A DNA stretch of 64,000 nucleotides, from contig JAEEND010000007.1 in NCBI GenBank assembly GCA_016283575.1, forward strand, positions 310,001-374,000, written 5' to 3'. Positions 20,057 to 29,621 of this stretch are shown here, one piece after another; within the stretch, counting starts at the first letter, position 1; the number at the start of each line of letters is the position of its first letter. This DNA is from Lachnospiraceae bacterium (GTDB lineage: Bacteria > Bacillota > Clostridia > Lachnospirales > Lachnospiraceae). The position numbers and the translations under genes were made by a program. The notes under the pieces were generated by a model that saw nothing but the letters and a program-made list of their open reading frames with translations, was not told the DNA's origin and searched no databases.

Positions 20057-21565
20057 ATGGGAAAATTATTTGATGACTTAAAAAAAGAAATGCAGGAGGA
20101 AAAGTATCTTTCGCAGGCTTACGGAACTCTTTACTGGGATCTTGAAACATCGATGCCCAAGGGAGGGCTTGAAGACCGCTCGGATACTCTTGCATATATA
20201 GCTACGGAGATCCTTAAAAAGCAGACATCCGACGAACGTATGAAGCTTCTTAAGGATTTGACGGAATCGGAAGAATTTAAGGCTCTTTCAAAGCCCTGGC
20301 AGAAAACCGTTAAATTCATGCTTGATGAAGCTTTGAGAGATAAAAATATACCTCCGGAATTCATGAATGAATTTATAAAGGCTCAGGCCATCTGCGGTAG
20401 CGCATGGCAGGATGCAAAGCAGGCTTCCGACTTTTCAATCTATGCGCCCCATCTTGAAAAGATGATCGAGTATACTAAGAAAAAGGCCAAATATAAGTAT
20501 CCGGAAAGAGATGCCTATGAGACTCTTTTGGATATGCATGAAGAAGGCATGGATTCAGCCACCATCGATAGATTGTTTAATGATCTTAAAAAGGATTTAG
20601 TGCCCTTTATCGAAAAGATCGTGGCATGCGAAAAGCCTGAGAATCCCAAGTTCAAGAATTTAAAGATCGAGAAAGCTCATCAGGAAGCAGTGCAGAAGTA
20701 TTTGCTTGACTATATAGGCTTTTCTTTTGACAAGGGTTCCGTGGGAGAGACGGAGCATCCCTTCACTCTCAATATTTCCTGTAATGATGTGCGTATTTCC
20801 AATCATTTCAGAGAAGAAGATGCTTTTGATTTTATGTTTTCCGCAATTCATGAGGGCGGACATGCCATTTTCGAACAGAATGTAGATCCGGAATATGACG
20901 GAACACCTGCAGGCAGCTGTCGATTCATGGGAATTCATGAAAGCCAGTCAAGATTTTATGAAAACGTACTTGGAAGAAATATTAACTTCTGGAAACCGAT
21001 CTATTCAGACATTCAGAAACTTATGCCTGAAATCGCGGATATTACTCTTGATGAATTTTATCATGAAATAAATCATGTAAAGAATTCTTTCATCCGTACC
21101 ATGGCTGATGAAGTGACTTACGGTCTTCATATCATACTTAGATATGAAGTGGAGAAAGAAATCTTTATGAAGGGTGCATCCGTCAAGGATCTTCCCGCTC
21201 TCTGGAATAAGAAAATGGAGGACTATCTTCACTTAACACCCAAGAATGATGCTGAAGGTATTTTACAGGATATGCATTGGAGTGACGGTTCTTTCGGCTA
21301 TTTTCCTTCATATTTGCTGGGAAGCATATATGACGGCATGTATCTTGACGCATTGACAAGGGAGCTTGGAGATGTGGATACCATATTAAAAGAAGGCCGT
21401 ATCAAAGAGATCACCCGTTGGCTTAATGAGAAGATACATCAGCATGGAAGTACCAAAAGTCCCAAGGAAGTGATTGAAAATGTATGCGGCAAAGAGGTAT
21501 CTGCTGAGCCTCTTATGAGATATTTTAAAAACAAGTACACCGGCTTATATAAAATGGAGATGTAA
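20057..21565 (+). CDS. carboxypeptidase M32 family metallopeptidase
   Basis: HEGGHAIFEQ (HExxH-type) with GIHESQSRFYENVLGRNINFW. Confidence 0.93.
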   Translation: MGKLFDDLKKEMQEEKYLSQAYGTLYWDLETSMPKGGLEDRSDTLAYIATEILKKQTSDERMKLLKDLTESEEFKALSKPWQKTVKFMLDEALRDKNIPPEFMNEFIKAQAICGSAWQDAKQASDFSIYAPHLEKMIEYTKKKAKYKYPERDAYETLLDMHEEGMDSATIDRLFNDLKKDLVPFIEKIVACEKPENPKFKNLKIEKAHQEAVQKYLLDYIGFSFDKGSVGETEHPFTLNISCNDVRISNHFREEDAFDFMFSAIHEGGHAIFEQNVDPEYDGTPAGSCRFMGIHESQSRFYENVLGRNINFWKPIYSDIQKLMPEIADITLDEFYHEINHVKNSFIRTMADEVTYGLHIILRYEVEKEIFMKGASVKDLPALWNKKMEDYLHLTPKNDAEGILQDMHWSDGSFGYFPSYLLGSIYDGMYLDALTRELGDVDTILKEGRIKEITRWLNEKIHQHGSTKSPKEVIENVCGKEVSAEPLMRYFKNKYTGLYKMEM

Positions 21566-21567
21566 AA

Positions 21568-22866
21568 ATGGCAGAGGTTTACATAACTGGTCACAGAAAT
21601 CCGGATCTTGACAGTGTATGCAGTGCTTACGCTTACGGAGTTCTAAAAAACAAACTGGACCCCGACAATACATATATTCCCATCCGTTGTGGTCACTTAA
21701 GCGGCAGTACCAAGAAGATCCTTAAGGCTCTTAATATCATAGCCCCTCCCTATAAGGGCGATGTGTTCCCCAAGGTTTCGGATGTAATGCTTAAGTCTGA
21801 CAGCGTGGTTGACATAACAGAACCGTTAACCAGCCTTGCAAAGAATTATGACGATGCCAATCCTTCGGTTATTCCCGTCTATGATAATAAAGAATTTGCA
21901 GGGCTTGTCAGCGTGGATGATATTACAGCCTGGTTTATGAAGGAATTATCGGATCATGAGAAGGTTAATTCAGTGCCTCTCATTAAGGATGTGATGCGAG
22001 ATCAGGAAGATCCCATACAGGCAGAAGATCTTTTTGAAGAAGCCAAGATTTCTTTATCCACATCAAAAAAGCGTGGACTTTCAGTATTTGACGGGGAAAA
22101 ATTTGTGGGCTTTGTAACAAGAAGATGCTTCTTAAAGGCGCCCAAATATAATGTGATCTTAGTGGATCATAATGAACCGAAGCAAAGCGTTAAGGGAATT
22201 GAATCCGCCAATATTCTGGAGATCATAGATCATCATCGCCTTGATTCCGTAAAGACAACATTACCCATATTCATTGATGCAGAGCCCCTTGGAAGCACCT
22301 GCACCATTGTGTATGAATTATTTAAGCGTAACGGTCTTGTTCCCGATAAAGAAACAGCCAAGGTATTATTGGTCGGTATCTGTGCTGATACGCTGGTACT
22401 TAAATCTCCCACCACCACACCTACGGATGTGAGAGTGGCGGGAGAACTTGCAGATATATGTAACGTTAATGTAAAGACCTTCGGACATGACATGTTCAGC
22501 TACATGGAAAGCCTTTCCAATGTGGATCCCGAAAAAGCGATCCTTTCAGACTTTAAGCGATACAGTGAAAAAGGCAGCAATATCGGTATCGGTCAGTGCG
22601 AAGCTACAACCTTGCATGATATTGATACCTATAAAGATAAGTTCTTACAGGCTCTCGAAGATGTGCGCGATAAGAACGGTCTTGACTGGGCGGTAGTAAT
22701 GATTACCGATGTAATGAGTGAACACAGTATATTACTCAGCACCAAAAACCGCGCTGCAAAATATCTTCCCTATACGGAACTTGAGGAAGGAGTCATGGAC
22801 ATGCCCGGTGTACTAAGCCGTAAAAAACAGCTCCTCCCCGAAATCATTTTCGCCCTTGGCATGTAG
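21568..22866 (+). CDS. CBS-domain manganese-dependent inorganic pyrophosphatase (DHH family)
   Basis: VYITGHRNPDLDSVCSAYAYGVLK, two CBS segments, EIIDHHRLDSVKTTLPIFIDAEPLGSTCTIVYEL. Confidence 0.93.
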   Translation: MAEVYITGHRNPDLDSVCSAYAYGVLKNKLDPDNTYIPIRCGHLSGSTKKILKALNIIAPPYKGDVFPKVSDVMLKSDSVVDITEPLTSLAKNYDDANPSVIPVYDNKEFAGLVSVDDITAWFMKELSDHEKVNSVPLIKDVMRDQEDPIQAEDLFEEAKISLSTSKKRGLSVFDGEKFVGFVTRRCFLKAPKYNVILVDHNEPKQSVKGIESANILEIIDHHRLDSVKTTLPIFIDAEPLGSTCTIVYELFKRNGLVPDKETAKVLLVGICADTLVLKSPTTTPTDVRVAGELADICNVNVKTFGHDMFSYMESLSNVDPEKAILSDFKRYSEKGSNIGIGQCEATTLHDIDTYKDKFLQALEDVRDKNGLDWAVVMITDVMSEHSILLSTKNRAAKYLPYTELEEGVMDMPGVLSRKKQLLPEIIFALGM

Positions 22867-22902
22867 TCTCTATTTGACAGATATTTAATACCTTCGTGAT
22901 AG

Positions 22903-22925
22903 TCTTAATCTACACTAGATTAAGA
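22903..22925. promoter_or_regulatory. perfect 10-bp inverted repeat in the promoter/leader of the 22943 gene
   Basis: TCTTAATCTA-cac-TAGATTAAGA. Confidence 0.5.
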
Positions 22926-22942
22926 TTATCAGGGAGGCTTGC

Positions 22943-24844
22943 ATGAAGGTTAAATATGCTCATTCATATCTCGTAATATTTCTTCTTATCTTTGCATCAC
23001 TTTTCACATCCTGCGGAAAAAAGGATAAAGACTCGGATACCGGAAAAGCGGAGAAGTCCGTAGTGACAACGGACAAAAAGGGCAGTTCCGTGAACTCTGA
23101 AAATGCGCCCGTAATTGATGAAAACGACCCTAACCGCTTTAAGTTTAATCGTAATGATTATAACGTGGGTGACCATGTGTGGTTCGGTTCTTTCGAGCAG
23201 GACAGACGGGAAAATAACGGGACCGAACCCATCGAATGGGAAGTCATTGCTAAAGAAGATGACAGAATGCTTCTTTACAGTACATATATTTTAGCTAACA
23301 GAAACTTTAATACCAGCGACAGAAAGGATGTTAACTGGTCCGAGTGTGACCTTCGCATATGGCTTAATGATAAGTTTTTATATGAAGCCTTCTCGGAAGA
23401 AGAAAGAGAATCAATTCTTTTATCTAAGTTAAGTAATAAAGAATATGATTCCCGGACTGAATGGTATGTCAGTGCTGAAACGCCCGATACGGAAGATTAT
23501 ATATTCTTACCCAGCATAGAAGAGCTTGAAACCTATTTAACCTTTGATGCATCCTGTGACGGCTACTCAAAGGTTAACGGAGAAATGGTGAAGACATCAA
23601 CATCATATGCAAGCGCACAGCTTTTTGCTCCCGTGTCGCCACAGGCTGCCCTTGATGGAGCTATGGAAACTAAATGGACCAATACAGCTGCTTTCGTACA
23701 TGATGCCAAATATGAGGGCAACTACTATTCCGGAGGATATTGGATACGCTCCAATGTTGTTAAAGGGGGGCTACGCTCCAATGAAGTGGGATATATTAGC
23801 TGCGACCATATACAAAGCTACAGTAATGTGACTTATGAGTGGGGAGTGCGACCTTGTATGTGGGTTTCTTTACATGACGTAGGTAGTGCGGGAAAGAATC
23901 CTAATCCTGAGACCGAGAAAGTTGTCGATGACGGAACCGAAGATCGTGGAGGTGTTAAGGTTAAGCCAACTGCCAATGCCAACATCGAATGGGTGGATTA
24001 TACCTCCGATGATGGCTATGTATCCATGAAGATCCCCAAGGGATGGGATGTGCACTGTGTCAATGAAGATGTAATCATATACACCGTTAACGTACTAAGC
24101 TCCGATAACAGCAGCATAAGATTTATATATACAACAACTGATACATCTTATGAATCTCAGGATGCAATCGATATGCTGATGGCCTACGGCGGACGTGACA
24201 GGGCACCGATTTCTACAGAAGCTACTACGGAATCCTTGTTTACTAACAGTACCAAGTACTATAAATACAGTGATTTCGAGATTATAGACGATTTGGGTGA
24301 TAATGGATATGGAGGCAGGATCCTCCAGGCAAAAGCCATTAACAGATATGGAGAAAACATAGAGGGTATCTTTAGTGCCGCTGTAATCGACATGGGAACT
24401 AATTATGTCCTTGGCACCAACGTAATGTTTGACCTTGATGAAGGTGTCGTAATGATGATTGCTCCGGAAGAAGAATTTGTAGACTGGCAGCCTGTTCTTT
24501 CAAAGATATATGAGTCCATGTATTTTTCGGATTCATATTGGCGTGACAGAAACGCCGAGTGGGCTAAAATCAGTAATAATGCTTCAAAGATTTCTCAAAG
24601 CACCAGAGCCATGAGTGATAGTGTCATGAGCAGCTGGAAAGCGAGAAATAATTCCTATGATATCCGTTCTCAGGCATATTCCGATACAACTCTCGGTCGC
24701 GAACGTATTTATGATAAAGAAACCGGAGAAATCTATTATGCTAAAAACGGATGGTACGATTCCTACAGCGGAAACCGTTACGAACGCATAGAAAATGGTT
24801 CCGCGCTTTATAACCAAGCCGTAACAGGAACCATAAGTGAATAA
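22943..24844 (+). CDS. DUF6273-like lipoprotein
   Basis: Lipobox FTSCGKK; VWFGSFEQDRRENNGTEPIEWEVIAKEDDRMLLYSTYIL...GYWIRS. Confidence 0.75.
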   Translation: MKVKYAHSYLVIFLLIFASLFTSCGKKDKDSDTGKAEKSVVTTDKKGSSVNSENAPVIDENDPNRFKFNRNDYNVGDHVWFGSFEQDRRENNGTEPIEWEVIAKEDDRMLLYSTYILANRNFNTSDRKDVNWSECDLRIWLNDKFLYEAFSEEERESILLSKLSNKEYDSRTEWYVSAETPDTEDYIFLPSIEELETYLTFDASCDGYSKVNGEMVKTSTSYASAQLFAPVSPQAALDGAMETKWTNTAAFVHDAKYEGNYYSGGYWIRSNVVKGGLRSNEVGYISCDHIQSYSNVTYEWGVRPCMWVSLHDVGSAGKNPNPETEKVVDDGTEDRGGVKVKPTANANIEWVDYTSDDGYVSMKIPKGWDVHCVNEDVIIYTVNVLSSDNSSIRFIYTTTDTSYESQDAIDMLMAYGGRDRAPISTEATTESLFTNSTKYYKYSDFEIIDDLGDNGYGGRILQAKAINRYGENIEGIFSAAVIDMGTNYVLGTNVMFDLDEGVVMMIAPEEEFVDWQPVLSKIYESMYFSDSYWRDRNAEWAKISNNASKISQSTRAMSDSVMSSWKARNNSYDIRSQAYSDTTLGRERIYDKETGEIYYAKNGWYDSYSGNRYERIENGSALYNQAVTGTISE

Positions 24845-24850
24845 AAAAAT

Positions 24851-24888
24851 GCTCCCTCATCTATGTAGGTGAGGGAGCTTCTTTTTTC
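24851..24888. terminator. bidirectional intrinsic terminator
   Basis: AAAAAAATGCTCCCTCA...TGAGGGAGCTTCTTTTTT. Confidence 0.85.
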
Positions 24889-24904
24889 TAAAACAGATTT
24901 AGCT

Positions 24905-25405
24905 TTATGCCATATCGTCGTTTCTGAAGATGTGCTTTCTTACGGGCCAGAGACCTGCTTTCAAAATCATACCCAGTACGCATACGCAGATGACTTCTCC
25001 GATGGCAACGGTTACGATTAAGAACCAGAATGCATCGGTGAGACCGTAAGCATATTTAAGTACGAAGGGAATGATCAAGCCGTTTGCGATAACGGGAGGA
25101 AGAGTGAATAAAAACTTGGTCTTTCTCAAGTAGTAGGTTCCGACAGCACCGATTAAAGTAGCAAGGCTTCCGAAGAGGATGTCCCAGATCGGATTTCCCA
25201 TGAAAATATTAGATAAAAAGCAACCTAAGAATAAGCCGGGAATTGCCGCGGGGGTAAAAATAGGAAGGATGCAAAGAGCCTCTGAAATTCTAACCTGAAT
25301 GGCCCCGTTTGCAAGATTAAATGCGTTGATAAATAAGGTCAACACAACATAGATAGCAGCGATCACAGCTGCCTGAGTGATGAATAAAATTCTTTTTCTG
25401 TTCAT
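24905..25405 (-). CDS. queT: QueT family queuosine precursor transporter
   Basis: AAIYVVLTLFINAFNLANGAIQVRISEALCILPIFTPAAIPGLFLGCFLSNI. Confidence 0.93.
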   Translation of the reverse strand: MNRKRILFITQAAVIAAIYVVLTLFINAFNLANGAIQVRISEALCILPIFTPAAIPGLFLGCFLSNIFMGNPIWDILFGSLATLIGAVGTYYLRKTKFLFTLPPVIANGLIIPFVLKYAYGLTDAFWFLIVTVAIGEVICVCVLGMILKAGLWPVRKHIFRNDDMA

Positions 25406-25411
25406 TTGTTT

Positions 25412-25461
25412 CTCCTTTGGTTTTTTGTTTTACAAGCAGGATTTCGGACCCGAACTGCTTG
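25412..25461 (-). ncRNA. preQ1-I-like riboswitch leader of queT
   Basis: On the minus strand AAGCAG-UUCGGGUCCGAAAUC-CUGCUU then an A-rich tail GUAAAACAAAAAACCAAAGGAG overlapping the SD; loop GGU can pair with tail ACC (H-type pseudoknot). Confidence 0.7.
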
Positions 25462-25556
25462 GCAATAAGCACTGCCTATTATATCTGCTTTTACGAAAAA
25501 AGCAACTGCAATTAATAAAAATGTCCATTTCACCCGTTTCATGGTATTATTTTTAC

Positions 25557-26339
25557 ATGAGTTTAGAAAAAGAACAGGTTATAAGATCAGAGATATTAAA
25601 AAATAAACATGGCTTTTCAACCCGTTTGGGAGGCGTGAGCGAAGGCATATTCGAATCCCTCAATCTTGGCATAAACAGAGGGGATGCAAAAGAAAATGTT
25701 ATTAAAAACTATGACATTTTCTTTGATGCATGCGATATTTTAAACCATGAGTTTATGTGCGGAAATCAGGTCCATGGAGCATATGTACACGTGGCGGATA
25801 TCAGTGAAGCCCGCCCTGCATACGGTGAAGGCAATGTGGTGGAAGCTGACGGGTTTGTGACTAAGTGCAAAAACCTTCCCCTGGTCATTTTTACAGCCGA
25901 CTGCGTGCCGGTTTTACTTGAGGATAGGGAAGCCGGGGTAATCGGTGCAATTCATTGTGGCTGGCGCTCTACCGCGGCGGACATACAAAAAGAAGCCGTA
26001 AACAAAATGCAGTCTCTTGGAGCTTGTGTAAAAAATATCCACGCAGCCATAGGCCCCGCCATAGACGTATGTTGCTTTGAAGTAGGAGCTGAAGTTACTG
26101 AAGCCATGGATAAGTTAATAGGCGACGCATCTTCTTTTTATCATGAAAAAGAAAATAAGAAATATATGCTTGATTTACGCGGAGTAGTAAGAGAACGTTT
26201 CCTGCAGTTGGGCCTTAAAGATGAAAATATTGAGATTACAGGCCCTTGCACCATGTGCCATCCTGAACTTTTCTGGTCACATCGATACACAGGGGGACAG
26301 AGGGGCAGTCAGGCTTCCGTTATATGCATGGAGGAGTAA
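25557..26339 (+). CDS. YfiH/laccase-domain family protein (purine nucleoside phosphorylase/polyphenol oxidase-like)
   Basis: HGFSTRLGGVSEGIFESLNLG, TADCVPVLL, AIHCGWRSTAADIQ; start MSLEKEQ at 25557 preferred over the 25377 ORF start. Confidence 0.9.
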   Translation: MSLEKEQVIRSEILKNKHGFSTRLGGVSEGIFESLNLGINRGDAKENVIKNYDIFFDACDILNHEFMCGNQVHGAYVHVADISEARPAYGEGNVVEADGFVTKCKNLPLVIFTADCVPVLLEDREAGVIGAIHCGWRSTAADIQKEAVNKMQSLGACVKNIHAAIGPAIDVCCFEVGAEVTEAMDKLIGDASSFYHEKENKKYMLDLRGVVRERFLQLGLKDENIEITGPCTMCHPELFWSHRYTGGQRGSQASVICMEE

Positions 26340-26818
26340 TGGAACTTAAAATAAGAGAGATTGAAGCTCGCGATAATAAAGCCGTTGAAAATGTAATAAG
26401 AACCTGCCTCATTGAATTTGGGGCTAACCACGAGGGAACAGCCTGGGCAGATCCGAACCTGCACAGGTTTTCGGAAATCTATAATACTCCCGGCAATAGA
26501 TACTGGGTAGTGGTTGATGAAAAAGACAGGGTATTGGGCGGTACGGGTATAGGCGCTCTGGATGGGGCACCGGAAGTGTGTGAACTTCAAAAAATGTATT
26601 GCCTTAAAGAGGTAAGAGGCACAGGGATTTCCCATAAGTTAATGGATATTGCCCTTAGATATGCTCGAGACTTTTACAAAGAATGCTATATAGAGACTCT
26701 TGAAAACATGGTGGCAGCGCAGAAATTCTATGAGTCCTACGGATTCAAAAGAATATATGAGCCCGTCGTGAAAACAGATCATTTTTTATGTGACGTGCGA
26801 TACATTAAAAGCCTTTAA
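26339..26818 (+). CDS. GNAT family N-acetyltransferase
   Basis: MELKIREIEARDNKAVENVIR...LQKMYCLKEVRGTGISHKLMDIAL. Confidence 0.9.
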   Translation: MELKIREIEARDNKAVENVIRTCLIEFGANHEGTAWADPNLHRFSEIYNTPGNRYWVVVDEKDRVLGGTGIGALDGAPEVCELQKMYCLKEVRGTGISHKLMDIALRYARDFYKECYIETLENMVAAQKFYESYGFKRIYEPVVKTDHFLCDVRYIKSL

Positions 26819-26822
26819 AAAT

Positions 26823-26853
26823 TAAAAGGGACTGCATATGCAGTCCCTTTTTT
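26823..26853. terminator. intrinsic terminator
   Basis: AAAAGGGACTGCATATGCAGTCCCTTTTTT. Confidence 0.8.
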
Positions 26854-26861
26854 ATGTGTTC

Positions 26862-27107
26862 TTATTTCCATTTAAGAAGCTTTTTAGCTGCGAAAAGTAA
26901 GATGCAGGTTCCAACAACGCCGGTGAGGATACTGAATAATAATCCGCCTCCGCCGAGACCTAAAATGCTGAAAAGCAATCCGCCGATAAGACCTCCAAGT
27001 AAACCTACGATAATGTTACGAAGAAGACCTCCGTTCATTCCCATGATCATACCGCCAAGCCAGCCTGATACGGCACCGATCAATAAAGTGATAAGAAAAT
27101 TAACCAT
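26862..27107 (-). CDS. GlsB/YeaQ/YmgE family membrane protein
   Basis: Short glycine-rich TM protein; LRNIIVGLLGGLIGGLLFSILGLGGGGLLFSILTGVVGTCILL. Confidence 0.8.
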   Translation of the reverse strand: MVNFLITLLIGAVSGWLGGMIMGMNGGLLRNIIVGLLGGLIGGLLFSILGLGGGGLLFSILTGVVGTCILLFAAKKLLKWK

Positions 27108-27237
27108 GGTATTATACCCCTTTCTTGAGTTTGATCATTATAAGTTGATTTTAGATTTAAAATAAAAAACTGTCAATTTGCAATCTTACGAGGCTTAACT
27201 TCTGCCTTAAAAGAAAAGCATAAATTGAAAGTGATCA

Positions 27238-28650
27238 TTATTCTTTTCCATCCCAGCAGTAGGTACATAATTTGCATTTATCGATACCTACGGCATCAAG
27301 CATATCATCAAGACGGTTGAAGGCAAGAGATGTGAAGTTAAGTTCTTTCCTTATTTCCTCAACCATGGTCGCATAGCGCTCTGAATCGGGATCCGCATAT
27401 TCATCGAGGATCTCCTGGGATACATCGGGAGTGCCCTCAAGACGAGCGATGACACGTCTTGTGATAAGATCCATTTCCGATGATGAACGTGAGAAGTTTA
27501 AGTACTTACATCCATATAAAAGGGGAGGACAGGCAGGACGGATATGTACTTCCTTGGCACCGCTCTTATATAAGAATTCAGTGGTTTCTCTAAGCTGTGT
27601 TCCACGTACGATGGAGTCGTCGATCAAAAGAAGCTTTTTATCTTTAATTAAGTCTCCAACGGCAAGAAGCTTCATCTTGGCAATGAGATTACGCTGGGAC
27701 TGCATTGTAGGCATAAAGGAACGAGGCCATGTAGGTGTGTATTTAATGAAAGGACGGGAGAATGGGATCTTTGATTCATTGGCATAACCTATGGCATGGG
27801 CAAGGCCTGAATCAGGCACACCTGCCACAACATCGGGCTTTGCCGAATCACGTTTAGCCATCTTCTCACCGCAGATATAACGCATTCTTTCTACGCTGAT
27901 ACCTTCATAGGAACTTGAAGGGTAGCCATAATAAATCCAGAGGAAAGTACACATCTTCATCTTATCCCCGGGCTTTACAAGAGTAGTGCAGGAGGTGGGG
28001 GTGATAACACATACTTCACCGGGACCAAGCTCCTTGTAGTCACTGTAACCTAAGTTCTTATAAGAAAAATCTTCAAAGGCAACGCAGAACGCATCGTCCT
28101 TGTGACCGATCACCACAGGGGTACGGCCAAGCTTGTCTCTTCCGCAGTAAATACCCTTGGGAGTAAGCAAAAGAAGGGAAAGTGACCCGTCTATTTTTTC
28201 CAGGGCATAGTTGATACCGTCAATGAGATTTTCTTTTTCATTGATAAGAGCCGCTACCAGCTCTGTTGAGTTTATTTCGCCGCCACTCATTTCAAGGAAG
28301 TGAGAGTGACCGTTATTGAATACTTCTTCCGCAAGAGCTTCTACATTATTGATCTTGCTGACAGTTGTAAGGGAATATGTTCCATGATGGGAACGCACGA
28401 TAAGAGGCTGGGGCTCGTAATCGGATATACAGCCGATTCCCAGATTTCCTTTCATTAACTGAACTTCTTTGTCAAATTTGGTTCTGAAGGGAGAGTTCTC
28501 GATGCTGTGAATGGCACGATTATACCCCGACTCCTTGTGATATACGCACATACCTCCGCGGCGTGTGCCAAGGTGAGAATGATAATCCGTTCCGAAAAAC
28601 AGATCGAATACGCAGTCATCTTTAGCTGCAACTCCAAAAAATCCGCCCAT
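27238..28650 (-). CDS. purF: amidophosphoribosyltransferase-like protein
   Basis: MGGFFGVAAKDDCVFDLFFGTDYHSHLGTRRGG; PRTase motif LLLIDDSIVRGTQLRE. Confidence 0.85.
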   Translation of the reverse strand: MGGFFGVAAKDDCVFDLFFGTDYHSHLGTRRGGMCVYHKESGYNRAIHSIENSPFRTKFDKEVQLMKGNLGIGCISDYEPQPLIVRSHHGTYSLTTVSKINNVEALAEEVFNNGHSHFLEMSGGEINSTELVAALINEKENLIDGINYALEKIDGSLSLLLLTPKGIYCGRDKLGRTPVVIGHKDDAFCVAFEDFSYKNLGYSDYKELGPGEVCVITPTSCTTLVKPGDKMKMCTFLWIYYGYPSSSYEGISVERMRYICGEKMAKRDSAKPDVVAGVPDSGLAHAIGYANESKIPFSRPFIKYTPTWPRSFMPTMQSQRNLIAKMKLLAVGDLIKDKKLLLIDDSIVRGTQLRETTEFLYKSGAKEVHIRPACPPLLYGCKYLNFSRSSSEMDLITRRVIARLEGTPDVSQEILDEYADPDSERYATMVEEIRKELNFTSLAFNRLDDMLDAVGIDKCKLCTYCWDGKE

Positions 28651-28756
28651 GTTGCTCCTCTTTTCTTCTATTTATTTGAAATGTATTCTTTGAAAAATAA
28701 AAATACATAAAAAAAATATCACACTTATTTTTTCCGAGTCAATAAGAAACAATAAA

Positions 28757-28786
28757 AACGCCGGAATCTTTAGAAATCCGGCGTTT
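28757..28786 (-). terminator. intrinsic terminator-like hairpin
   Basis: AACGCCGGA-atctttagaaa-TCCGGCGTT; A-rich on the + side gives a T-tract on the minus strand. Confidence 0.6.
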
Positions 28787-28792
28787 AATGAA

Positions 28793-29548
28793 TCAGATTT
28801 TAATAACTTCATTTTTTACTATATTTAAGAGCTTCTCATCACATACTTCTTCGGTATCAACGCACCGGGGAATAAAGGTGCATTTTTCTATGGGAGCATT
28901 TAATAAGCTTTTCGCCCATGTGCAGGAAAGAGCATATCTTCCATATAAGTAGTGCATGTGGAAGCCGTCTCTGCAGATGGATCTGCCTCCTTCAGCTACA
29001 TTAAATTCAGGATTCTTTCTTATATTCTGGATCACATCACCGCAGGGAATAAGGGGAATACCGTATTTATCGGCAACGGTGTGGTAGTTGGCACGGGATC
29101 TTATGTACATTTCCGTCTGATCTTTATTGTATCTTATAAAGCATCCGTGATCGCTGTCGATTTCATAGGCCCATGTCTGCTGCATGCATATTTTGGCATC
29201 AGGAACTTCTTTTTTAAGATAATCAAACAAAAGTCCGGCGAAGGGTTCATAGGTATCAAGCCAGCCGCTGTCATGACTTGACTGCTGGGTCACTATAAAA
29301 TCCCAGGGCTTTAAGTGAAGCATATCCTGAATGGATACGTATCTGTCGGTGGTCACGCCATTTTCCTGATACTGGTAGCTTCGCTCCCCGGTCACCACGT
29401 TGTTCCAGTGTCTCTCAAGGGGACATCCTCCTATATAGAGATTCACTACATGTACCGGAATTCCCATATTTTCACATACATCATGTAAATATGCCGTGGC
29501 ATCCCTTGAAAAACTGTTTCCTATAGCAAGTATATAAGTTGTCTTCAT
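28793..29548 (-). CDS. DUF4886-like SGNH-type protein
   Basis: TTYILAIGNSFSRDATAYLHDVCENMGIPVHVVNLYIGGCPLERHW; start at MKTTY preferred over the ORF start. Confidence 0.8.
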   Translation of the reverse strand: MKTTYILAIGNSFSRDATAYLHDVCENMGIPVHVVNLYIGGCPLERHWNNVVTGERSYQYQENGVTTDRYVSIQDMLHLKPWDFIVTQQSSHDSGWLDTYEPFAGLLFDYLKKEVPDAKICMQQTWAYEIDSDHGCFIRYNKDQTEMYIRSRANYHTVADKYGIPLIPCGDVIQNIRKNPEFNVAEGGRSICRDGFHMHYLYGRYALSCTWAKSLLNAPIEKCTFIPRCVDTEEVCDEKLLNIVKNEVIKI

Positions 29549-29621
29549 TTCAGTAACTCCCTCTGTTTTTTTAAAGTATAGCATAGTTTTCAGAAGGCAG
29601 AAGTGGTTAAATATGTTAACC

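Noticed and set aside
25377-25556. N-terminal extension of the YfiH-family ORF
   Set aside because: It overlaps the queT leader and encodes a low-complexity hydrophobic segment; MSLEKEQ at 25557 fits the family start.
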